NCBI GenBank assembly: GCA_938004375.1
Contig: CALKWH010000054.1
Coordinates: 1-12,110 of the forward strand
Reading direction: 5' to 3'
Source of the DNA: an uncultured Pseudomonadota bacterium
GTDB lineage: Bacteria > Myxococcota_A > Polyangia > HGW-17
Length of the DNA stretch: 12,110 nt
Shown here: in pieces, positions 1 through 5,313 of the stretch
Position numbering within the stretch: position 1 is the first letter of the stretch
Layout: each line of letters starts with the position of its first letter
The notes under the pieces: model-generated
Told to the model about the DNA's origin: nothing
What the model saw: the letters and a program-made list of their open reading frames with translations, nothing else
Databases searched by the model: none
Position numbers and translations under genes: made by a program

Positions 1-43
1 TCGTATTCGGTGACTGGAGTTCAGACGTGTGCTCTTCCGATCT
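1..43 (+). other. Illumina index and TruSeq read-2 adapter remnant (not genomic)
   Basis: Positions 10-43 match the standard Illumina TruSeq read-2 adapter exactly as I remember it: they begin GTGACTGGAG and end GCTCTTCCGATCT. In the P7 oligonucleotide the adapter follows GAGAT plus the i7 index, so position 1 (T) would be the end of GAGAT and positions 2-9 (CGTATTCG) an 8-base index. Genomic sequence starts at about 44. An apparent start codon inside the adapter is meaningless. Confidence is high because the match covers 34 bases and stops abruptly where a coherent coding frame begins. Confidence 0.97.
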
Positions 44-110
44 GCAGGTGGTCGACAAGCTCGCCGCGGCCGTCATCCTGCAGCAGCACCTGGAGCGGAA
101 GCAGGCATGA
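44..110 (+). CDS. ruvX: RuvX/YqgF Holliday-junction resolvase-like protein, C-terminal end only
   Basis: Only the last 21 codons (45-107) and the TGA at 108-110 are present; the rest was lost at the adapter junction. The readable end, VDKLAAAVILQQHLE, has the C-terminal helix pattern of RuvX (D-K-x-A-A-x-x-I-L-Q-x-Y/H-L). RuvX/YqgF is an RNase H-fold nuclease-like protein linked to Holliday junction resolution and 16S pre-rRNA processing. The stop overlaps the mltG start as ATGA, so the two are translationally coupled. A ruvX-mltG pairing is common in bacteria, which supports the call. No catalytic residue is visible in this fragment, so the assignment rests on the C-terminal motif plus context. 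Confidence 0.8.
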
Positions 111-1204
111 TCACCAAGAAGCGCGTCGCCCTGATCGTGACCGGCTTGACGGTGGTCGTGGCCGTCGCCGGCCTGGTGGCGGCCTGGCGCTGGTTCTCGG
201 CCTACCCGCACAAGCGCCTCTCCGACAGCGAGGAGATCGTCGAGCTCGAGGTGCCCCGGGGCGCCGCCTTCTCCGAGGTCGTCCGCCTGCTCTACAAGAA
301 CAAGTTGATCGAGAAGCCCACCCTGTTCCGGCTCTACACCATCTGGGAGCACGGCACCATCACCGTCCAGCAGGGCACCTACCAGTTCCTGCGTCGGGAC
401 ACCCCCGCCGAGCTCGTCGCCAAGCTCAAGGCCGGGCCCAAGCTGTTCCTGGTGTCGGTCACCATCCCCGAGGGAAAGCACCACCTCGAGGTGGCCAAGC
501 TCCTGGCCGAGGCCGGCGTCGCCCCCGAGGAGGAGTTGGTCGCCGGCATGAAGAACGAGCAGTGGCTGCGGGAGCTGGACCTCAAGGTCCCCAACATGGA
601 AGGCTACCTGTTCCCCGAGACCTATCGCTTCCGGAAGAACACGCCGGCCAAGAAGGCCCTGTTCACCCTGGTGAACCAGCACAAGAAGGTGTGGAACCAG
701 TTGATCCGCACCCACCAGACCGGCCTTCGGCGTCTGCAGGGCAAGTTCAACTTCACCTCCCACCAGATCGTCATCATGGCCAGCCTCGTGGAGAAGGAGA
801 CCGGCGTCGCCTCGGAGCGCCCGCTCATCGCCGGCGTCTTCTTCAACCGGCTGTCCTTCCCCTCGTTCCCCAGCCGGCTGCTCCAGACCGACCCCACCAT
901 CATCTATGGGTGCACGGTGGGCGAGCCCAGAAGTCCGGCCTGCCGCGAGTTCGCCGGGCGCATCCGGCGCATCCACCTGCTGGACACCGAGAACCCCTAC
1001 AGCACCTACACCCGCCCCGGCCTGCCGCCGGGCCCCATCTGCAACCCCGGCAAGGCCTCCCTCACGGCGGTCTTCGCCCCCTCGGACACCAAGTACCTCT
1101 ACTTCGTGGCCAAGACCCCCGGCGGGGAGCACCAGTTCTCCGCCACGATGGAGGAGCACCAGCGGGCGGTGGACAAGTACATCCTGAAGAAAGGAACCGA
1201 CTGA
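107..1204 (+). CDS. mltG: Endolytic murein transglycosylase MltG (YceG family)
   Basis: This 365-residue inner-membrane lytic transglycosylase cleaves nascent glycan strands and so acts as a terminator of peptidoglycan polymerisation in the periplasm. A short basic N-terminus (MITKKR) precedes one membrane anchor at about residues 7-27. A LysM-like region follows, then the catalytic YceG domain. Family landmarks are EGYLFPETY (165-173), ASLVEKETG (225-233) with Glu229 aligning to the E. coli catalytic Glu218, LLQTDPTIIYG (258-268), and the NPYSTYTRPGLPPGPICNPG block near 296-315. Length is normal and the protein looks intact. The start at 107 was chosen because ATGA overlaps the ruvX stop and the anchor follows at once; the longer reading back to 29 begins inside the adapter. 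Its TGA (1202-1204) overlaps the next gene's ATG, indicating one operon. Confidence 0.97.
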   Translation: MITKKRVALIVTGLTVVVAVAGLVAAWRWFSAYPHKRLSDSEEIVELEVPRGAAFSEVVRLLYKNKLIEKPTLFRLYTIWEHGTITVQQGTYQFLRRDTPAELVAKLKAGPKLFLVSVTIPEGKHHLEVAKLLAEAGVAPEEELVAGMKNEQWLRELDLKVPNMEGYLFPETYRFRKNTPAKKALFTLVNQHKKVWNQLIRTHQTGLRRLQGKFNFTSHQIVIMASLVEKETGVASERPLIAGVFFNRLSFPSFPSRLLQTDPTIIYGCTVGEPRSPACREFAGRIRRIHLLDTENPYSTYTRPGLPPGPICNPGKASLTAVFAPSDTKYLYFVAKTPGGEHQFSATMEEHQRAVDKYILKKGTD

Positions 1205-1509
1205 TGGCCGAGCACACCCCTCCCCAGAACCCCGCGAGCAAGAACCTGCCGTTCCCCCTGCGCATCCCCCCCGAGGTCGCCGGCGGCCGCTACTCGAACG
1301 TGTTCATCATCAATCACACCGAGAACGAGTTCATCCTCGACTTCGGGCTGCAGGCCCCCGGCCTCGAGGAGGTCACGGTGTTCAATCGCGTGATCATGAC
1401 CCCGGCCCTGGTCGAGCGCTACCTGGGCGTGCTCGCCGAGAGCTACCGCAAGTACCAGAACAACCTCGCGGCCGCCGCCAAGAAGGCGCCCGCAGGCCCC
1501 GCCAACTAG
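1204..1509 (+). CDS. DUF3467 domain protein
   Basis: This 101-residue soluble protein has no signal peptide or membrane segment. Its core, GGRYSNVFIINHTENEFILDFG (about residues 26-47), then a VIMTPALVERYLGVL stretch, matches the DUF3467 pattern of a small family: (Y-x-N-x-x-x-x-x-H-T-x-x-E-F-x-L-D-F-G, then a helix starting with a M-x-P motif). No biochemical function is established for it as far as I know. The end is low-complexity Ala/Lys/Pro. The start overlaps the mltG stop (ATGA), and an AAGGA ribosome binding site at 1191-1195 sits 8 bases upstream, so translation is probably both coupled and independently primed. It is the last gene of the ruvX-mltG operon; the next gene lies 77 bases on with its own possible promoter. 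Confidence 0.9.
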   Translation: MAEHTPPQNPASKNLPFPLRIPPEVAGGRYSNVFIINHTENEFILDFGLQAPGLEEVTVFNRVIMTPALVERYLGVLAESYRKYQNNLAAAAKKAPAGPAN

Positions 1510-1516
1510 CCCAAAT

Positions 1517-1545
1517 TTCCCATTTCGCCGGAATGGTGCTAGGGT
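1517..1545 (+). promoter_or_regulatory. Possible sigma70-type promoter for the extensin-like gene
   Basis: TTCCCA (1517-1522), a 17-base spacer and TAGGGT (1540-1545), preceded by TGC for an extended -10 arrangement. The match is partial (4/6 and 3/6), but the position about 42 bases before the ATG at 1587 is sensible and the gap is AT-richer than its surroundings. A weak call. Confidence 0.3.
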
Positions 1546-1586
1546 GACCCGGACCCCGCGCGTCGGGGCGAAGGTATGATTGTTTT

Positions 1587-2999
1587 ATGACCCATCTGCT
1601 GTTGCTCCTGTTCCTCTTGCCCGGCCAGACGCCGAACCAGGCGGAGAAGTGGCGCCAGAACTGGCTCAAGGTCAGCGAGAACCCGCAGACGAAGCGGCCC
1701 CTGGCCCCCACCTGGCACGGGGAGACCCGCGAGGAGCCCGGCAAGTCCGGGAGCACGAAGCCGGTCGACGCGGACGGCGTCAAGCCGGTCGCCGCAGACG
1801 GCGTCAAGCCGGTCGCCGCGGACGCCCAGAAGCGCCCGCAGGTCACCGGCACCGCGCAGCCCGTGACGCCGCGCCCCGGGGACGGGAAGCTCCCGGCGCC
1901 CCCCGCCGGCAATTGGGAGAAGATGACCGCGCTGCAACTGATCCAGGTCGTGGGCTGGGCCACCGACGTGAAGGGGCAGTTCACGGCCGCCGACCTGGAC
2001 GGGCCTGCCTGCCTGAAGACCCTCACCCGCCTTAGGATCCCATGGAAGGCGGGCCGCCAGAAGCGGGGCCTCGTGAACCCCGTGGAGCTCACCTCGCACC
2101 TGCTCAACGGCGTGTATTACCACTGGTACTGGGGCGAGTCCCCGGACATGTTGCTGGACTGCCGCATGGTGCTCGCGCTGTGGATCGCCGCCCCCGTGTT
2201 CCGCAAGCACGGCTTCGACGAGGTTCTCTACACCAGCTCGTACCGCTACACGCGCATCGGCGGCACGCGGCGGCTGTCTCGTCACGCCTCAGGCAACGCG
2301 CTGGACGTCAAGGCCCTGCGCGGCCCGGGGGGCGTCGTGGCCGTCGTGGAGCGCGACTGGCACCATCACCGGGGCACCCTGGCGGACTGTGTCGGGCCGC
2401 TGCCCCCGGGGCCCGCGCGCAAGATGCGCGAACTGGTGTGCGAGTTCGAGACGCTCCCCCTGTTCGGCGGCATCCTCACGCCGGACTACGACTTCGATCA
2501 CCGCAACCACTTCCACATCGGCGGCGTCTTGCCCGGCGAGAAGTGGTTCCGGCACCGCGCCTGCGGTCGCCCGCTGACCCGCAAGCGCGGCGCCGGCTAC
2601 CGGTACGTCCCCACCCTCAAGTACCCGCTGCCCAAGCGCCCGCCGGTCCTGCCCCCCTGGCCAGCGGGCGTCGATCCCCAGGCCCCCATGCCCACCAAGG
2701 GCGCCCTGCCCAAACCCGTGGAGCCCGAGGTGCCCGATCCCCCGCTCGATGACCCGGAGCTCGCACCGGATGATCCCGCGGTGAAGCCGGACGGAACCCC
2801 ACCGGAAGCCGTCAAGCCCGACGGGACGAAGCCCGACGGGACGAAGCCCGACGAGACGAAGCCCGACGAGACGAAGCCCGACGGCGGGTCCGACCCTCCG
2901 CCCGACGCCACCGAGGATTCTCCTCCCCCCGACGAAAAACCCGCCGAGATCGAGGGTCCCCCCCAGGCGCCCCCCGCGGCGCCCGACACCTCCAAATAG
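1587..2999 (+). CDS. Extensin-like C-terminal domain protein, putative exported LAS-type zinc hydrolase
   Basis: 470 residues. A short hydrophobic N-terminus (MTHLLLLLFLLPGQ) suggests export, though it lacks the usual Lys/Arg and may be weak. A linker with three KPVxADGV repeats follows (residues 58-81). The central domain at about 160-345 resembles the bacterial extensin-like C-terminal domain (PF06904), related to the LAS/VanY peptidases: YTSSYRYTR from Y215, LSRHASGNALD with H233 and D240, and DHRNHFH with H305, H308 and H310. H233, D240 and one His of the HFH pair are the likely zinc ligands by comparison with the SxHxxGxAxD and HxH motifs of LAS enzymes. The tail from about 350 is Pro/Asp/Lys-rich with KPDGT/KPDET repeats. 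A peptidoglycan-related role next to mltG is plausible but inferred. The start at 1587 has a weak GAAGG site (1570-1574) 12 bases upstream. No enzymatic activity is proven for this family to my knowledge. Confidence 0.85.
   Translation: MTHLLLLLFLLPGQTPNQAEKWRQNWLKVSENPQTKRPLAPTWHGETREEPGKSGSTKPVDADGVKPVAADGVKPVAADAQKRPQVTGTAQPVTPRPGDGKLPAPPAGNWEKMTALQLIQVVGWATDVKGQFTAADLDGPACLKTLTRLRIPWKAGRQKRGLVNPVELTSHLLNGVYYHWYWGESPDMLLDCRMVLALWIAAPVFRKHGFDEVLYTSSYRYTRIGGTRRLSRHASGNALDVKALRGPGGVVAVVERDWHHHRGTLADCVGPLPPGPARKMRELVCEFETLPLFGGILTPDYDFDHRNHFHIGGVLPGEKWFRHRACGRPLTRKRGAGYRYVPTLKYPLPKRPPVLPPWPAGVDPQAPMPTKGALPKPVEPEVPDPPLDDPELAPDDPAVKPDGTPPEAVKPDGTKPDGTKPDETKPDETKPDGGSDPPPDATEDSPPPDEKPAEIEGPPQAPPAAPDTSK
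1758..1829 (+). repeat. 24-bp tandem repeat, three copies, in the extensin-like gene
   Basis: Units start at 1758, 1782 and 1806, each reading AAGCCGGTCG then (A/C)CGC(A/G)GACG. Copies 1 and 2 encode KPV(D/A)ADGV; copy 3 ends ADAQ. The unit length is a multiple of three, so copy-number change would alter linker length without breaking the frame. Confidence 0.9.
2814..2885 (+). repeat. 15-bp tandem repeat in the C-terminal tail of the extensin-like gene
   Basis: Four full units (2814, 2829, 2844, 2859) of AAGCCCGACG(G/A)GACG and a partial fifth at 2874 encode KPDGT, KPDGT, KPDET, KPDET and KPDG. A diverged copy (KPDGT) lies at 2784-2798. Near-identity at the DNA level suggests recent slippage expansion. 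The charged, Pro-containing product resembles a flexible spacer. Confidence 0.93.
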
Positions 3000-3075
3000 C
3001 ACGGCTCCCCGCCCACGGATGGCCCCGATTTTCGCCGGCCTGTCTTTCCGTACTCATTTCTCCTTGGACCGTGGC

Positions 3076-3105
3076 TTGACTCCACGACGGCAGGGAGGAT
3101 ATAGT
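3076..3105 (+). promoter_or_regulatory. Sigma70-type promoter for the zinc-ribbon membrane protein gene
   Basis: TTGACT (3076-3081), an 18-base spacer and TATAGT (3100-3105), each one mismatch from consensus. Transcription would begin near 3112 and give a leader of about 28 bases ending at the ATG at 3140. It is the best promoter match between 1510 and 3139. Confidence 0.7.
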
Positions 3106-3128
3106 GGCCCGAGTCGGTCATTTCTCGT

Positions 3129-3134
3129 GGAGGA
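3129..3134 (+). promoter_or_regulatory. Ribosome binding site GGAGGA that fixes the start at 3140
   Basis: GGAGGA lies 5 bases before the ATG at 3140. The frame is open further upstream to an ATG at 3104, but that codon overlaps the -10 box of the promoter and has no Shine-Dalgarno sequence. Confidence 0.85.
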
Positions 3135-3139
3135 TTTCG

Positions 3140-3532
3140 ATGTTGAGCAAGATTCTGATAGGCGGCATGTTCTTCATCTCCGGGGTGGCAGGGCTGGTGT
3201 TCCTGCTCGTTGATCTGAAGCTCCTGCTCATGAGCTACCAGGTGGGCGTCAAGAAGCGGCGTCCCCTGGCGGGGGTGATCGCCGGCACCCTCCCGTTCTG
3301 GCTGGCGCCCTTGTTCATCGGCATCCTGATGCCCTTCCTTCAGGATATACCACCGTTCAAAACCAATGTTCTTTTGGTGGCATCCGCCCTCTTCGTCGGC
3401 GGGATCGCGGGTTATGGTCTCATCTCGAGCTGGCCCCCGGCCAATCGAAAGGGCTTCAAGAGCTGCTTCTCCTGCACCGCACCTCTCAAGGAAGAGGAAA
3501 CCACCTGCCCCCAGTGCCACCAACTGACTTGA
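3140..3532 (+). CDS. Small integral membrane protein with C-terminal zinc ribbon
   Basis: This 130-residue protein is of no family I recognise. It begins MLSKILIGGMFF. Three hydrophobic segments can be seen, at about residues 4-32, 44-68 and 77-97, separated by a basic loop (KKRRP). The C-terminus holds two CxxC pairs (SCFSCTAPLKEEETTCPQC), a typical one-zinc ribbon spacing, probably cytoplasmic if the N-terminus is outside. The start at 3140 is supported by GGAGGA and the upstream promoter. It is monocistronic, ending 108 bases before the convergent stop of the minus-strand lipoprotein gene. Zinc-ribbon tails on small membrane proteins often mediate protein or nucleic-acid contacts, but no specific role can be assigned. 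It is a credible gene because promoter, ribosome binding site, membrane topology and ribbon all agree. Confidence 0.85.
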   Translation: MLSKILIGGMFFISGVAGLVFLLVDLKLLLMSYQVGVKKRRPLAGVIAGTLPFWLAPLFIGILMPFLQDIPPFKTNVLLVASALFVGGIAGYGLISSWPPANRKGFKSCFSCTAPLKEEETTCPQCHQLT

Positions 3533-3535
3533 CCC

Positions 3536-3584
3536 GGTTCCGGCCACTGCCCCCCGAAGTCGTTTTTCAGTGTGAAACGGAACC
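3536..3584. terminator. Two-part inverted repeat between convergent genes, possible bidirectional transcription barrier
   Basis: GGTTCCG (3536-3542) pairs perfectly with CGGAACC (3578-3584). Nested inside, CACTG (3545-3549) pairs with CAGTG (3568-3572). It starts just after the stop at 3532. There is no U-tract directly behind either arm, so this is not a canonical intrinsic terminator; the function is inferred from position only. Confidence 0.35.
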
Positions 3585-3640
3585 TTGATAAGAAGTGACA
3601 GAAATAAGTCCGGAGGAAAAAACTGCTCTAGGATTCAAAT

Positions 3641-4573
3641 TCACAGCGGAAAACGCTCCGGGCAGCCGCCGTCGCCCTGGTAGTGGGGCAGGGTGATCGT
3701 GGCCCAACGTACGTAGTCGAGCAGGGTGTTGAGCTCGTCCGGGATGGTCGAGAGGTCGAAGATGGTCGTGGACAGCACGGTGACGGGGACCGCGTCGAGC
3801 TCCTCGAGGGTGAGCTCGCCGTCGGCGTCGAGGTCGGCGTCGACCAGGTGCTGCACCAGGCGGGTGACGCCCGTGTGGCGGAACGCGGTGAAGAAGAAGT
3901 GGTCCGCGTGGATGGTGAGCTTCACCGCGGCGGTGCCGCCGTCCGGGACGGTGAGGCCGGTCTCGAGCTCGGTCGAGCAGCCGTCGGCCCGGGAGGGGAA
4001 GGGCAGCGCCCACTCTGCGGTGATCGAGGGTGCGGCGGCGCACGGGCGGGCGGGGTCGGCCGGGTCCGCGGTCCCCACCAGGTAGGGGCAGCGCTGTCCG
4101 TCGGCCTTGGTGAAGGTCATGCGCGTGTACACGGCGAGACCCTGGTCCTTCATCAGGGCCTGGTGATTCAGGGGCACCGCACCCAGGGCCTCGCTGGTCG
4201 ACGAGGCCGCCGGCAGCGCGTAGCCCACGCGGTCCCAGTGGCCGCTGGGGACGTCGGTGAACTCGGCGACGAGCTGGCCGGCCTGGGGCGTGTTCTTCAG
4301 GTCGACGAGGTAATGGGTGGCCATGCCGTATTTCGGCGGTTGGCCGGTCTTGCCGACCGTGATCTCGCCGATGGAGAGGATGAAGTCGCTGTAGGAGACG
4401 GCCCAGCCGTCGCGGATGTTCTCCTCGTCGTCACCGGGGTCGATGCCGTTGATGAGGGTCCACTCGGGCTGGACGTAGATCTGGATGTCTCCCTTGCCGG
4501 AGGTCTCGTCGCAGGCGGCTGCGAGCCAGGCGGTCGTGAGGAGGGACAGGAAAAGGATTTGGATGTTCTTCAT
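3641..4573 (-). CDS. Lipoprotein with EF-hand-type calcium loop, last gene of the TonB-receptor operon
   Basis: 310-residue lipoprotein. The signal peptide MKNIQILFLSLLTTAWLAAAC has a clear lipobox, with lipidation at Cys21 and Asp at +2. The mature region has a GWAVSYSDFILSIGEITVG segment (57-75) resembling one in the neighbouring lipoprotein, a HADHFFFTAFRH stretch (222-233), and a 12-residue EF-hand loop at 247-258 (D247, D249, D251, G252, E258 at the ligand positions). It ends with LPHYQGDGGC. I recall similar layouts (a DHFF motif, then a calcium loop, then a His-Gly-rich end) in lipoproteins beside TonB receptors of deltaproteobacteria but cannot name the family. The start was set at 4573 because GGAGA lies 8 bases upstream. 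The ATG at 4582, which overlaps the upstream stop, has GGAG directly abutting it with no spacer. Ligand capture or receptor partnership is inferred from context. Confidence 0.85.
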   Translation of the reverse strand: MKNIQILFLSLLTTAWLAAACDETSGKGDIQIYVQPEWTLINGIDPGDDEENIRDGWAVSYSDFILSIGEITVGKTGQPPKYGMATHYLVDLKNTPQAGQLVAEFTDVPSGHWDRVGYALPAASSTSEALGAVPLNHQALMKDQGLAVYTRMTFTKADGQRCPYLVGTADPADPARPCAAAPSITAEWALPFPSRADGCSTELETGLTVPDGGTAAVKLTIHADHFFFTAFRHTGVTRLVQHLVDADLDADGELTLEELDAVPVTVLSTTIFDLSTIPDELNTLLDYVRWATITLPHYQGDGGCPERFPL

Positions 4574-4578
4574 GATTG

Positions 4579-5301
4579 TCATCTCCAGGTGAAGGTCACC
4601 GGCGTGCCGGTGGTCAGGCCCAGGCGCAGCTGGTTCTCCAGCGCGGACCCCGGGGTGAGGGTGAAGGGCTCTGCCTGCTCCTCGAGCCGATCGAAGTCGA
4701 TGTAGCGCAGGATCTTGCGGGCCGAAGCGGTGAGGACCACCTCGGCGGTGGTCGCGTCCGGGGTGCCCTCGGCGGCCAGCCCGGCGACGGTGTACAGGCC
4801 CGCTCCGCGGGGCTCCACGTCCAGGGTGAAGTCGAAGGCGTGGGTGACCGCGCCCTTCGTGGCGGTGCCGGCGATGGAGAGGGAAGCGGCGCCGGCCTCC
4901 CCGCGCCACAGGGGGGCCGCCTGGCCCGAGGGCCAGTTCCAGCCGAAGTCGTACTGGGCCGAGTGGATTTGCCCGGTGATGCCCGAGAGGGTGCCCAGCG
5001 GGGAGTTGCCGTCGGCGAGCAGATCCCAGGTGGCGGCGGCGCCCCACTCGCCCAGGACCTGGCCGCAGTCGGTGAGGCTGTCGCTCTTGAGGAAGGTGGG
5101 CTGGTGGGAGCAGAACACCAGGGGGCCGACGGAGAGCTCGGCCCGGGTGAGGGTGATCTCCCAGCCGCGGTCGTCGACGAAGCCGGTCGAGGCCTCGGGG
5201 GCGCCGGCCACCTCGTAGGCGATCATCTGCTGGCCGGTGGAGCCCTGATCACAGGCGACCAGGAGGGACAGGGAAAGCGTGAGGATCGGGAGCCATCTCA
5301 T
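4579..5301 (-). CDS. Lipoprotein of unknown function in the TonB-receptor operon
   Basis: 240-residue lipoprotein; signal peptide MRWLPILTLSLSLLVAC with lipidated Cys17 and Asp at +2. The mature part is predicted beta-rich: GWEITLTRAELSVGPLVFC (46-64), a second Cys at 79 that could form a disulphide with Cys64, QYDFGWNWPSG (117-126), alternating hydrophobic strands around 139-162, and a conserved-looking IDFDRL near 201-206. There is no named domain I can assign. The GW-x-I/V...LSxG segment also occurs in the next gene, hinting at a shared ancestry. An excellent GGAGG site (5313-5309), fused to the receptor's TAG stop, lies 7 bases before the ATG, so the gene is cotranscribed with the receptor. 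A long open frame extending upstream over the receptor gene is only a high-GC shadow. A periplasmic ligand-handling role is inferred from context. Confidence 0.87.
   Translation of the reverse strand: MRWLPILTLSLSLLVACDQGSTGQQMIAYEVAGAPEASTGFVDDRGWEITLTRAELSVGPLVFCSHQPTFLKSDSLTDCGQVLGEWGAAATWDLLADGNSPLGTLSGITGQIHSAQYDFGWNWPSGQAAPLWRGEAGAASLSIAGTATKGAVTHAFDFTLDVEPRGAGLYTVAGLAAEGTPDATTAEVVLTASARKILRYIDFDRLEEQAEPFTLTPGSALENQLRLGLTTGTPVTFTWR
4582..4586 (-). promoter_or_regulatory. Ribosome binding site GGAGA that decides the lipoprotein start
   Basis: On the minus strand GGAGA (4586 to 4582) is followed by eight bases and ATG at 4573. It overlaps the last codons of the upstream lipoprotein gene, whose stop is 4581-4579, so the two are tightly coupled. 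Confidence 0.7.
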
Positions 5302-5308
5302 GGTGTTA

Positions 5309-5313
5309 CCTCC
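5309..5313 (-). promoter_or_regulatory. Strong ribosome binding site overlapping the receptor stop codon
   Basis: On the minus strand TAGGAGGTAACACCATG places GGAGG 7 bases before the lipoprotein ATG (5301), sharing its first G with the receptor stop codon. This supports cotranslation and the chosen start. Confidence 0.85.

Noticed and set aside
10..1509. Plus-strand open frame of 499 codons spanning the start of the window
   Set aside because: It starts inside the adapter, runs across mltG in a wrong frame with Arg/Pro/Gly-rich nonsense, and only its last 101 codons form the real DUF3467 gene.
4571..4582. Alternative start of the terminal lipoprotein at 4582 (ATGA overlap)
   Set aside because: The GGAG motif directly abuts this ATG, whereas the ATG at 4573 has GGAGA at a proper distance and a classic signal peptide.
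3683..4705. Plus-strand open frame of 340 codons opposite the lipoproteins
   Set aside because: Gly/Val/Glu-rich shadow product typical of high-GC antisense; both genuine lipoproteins with signal peptides lie on the other strand.
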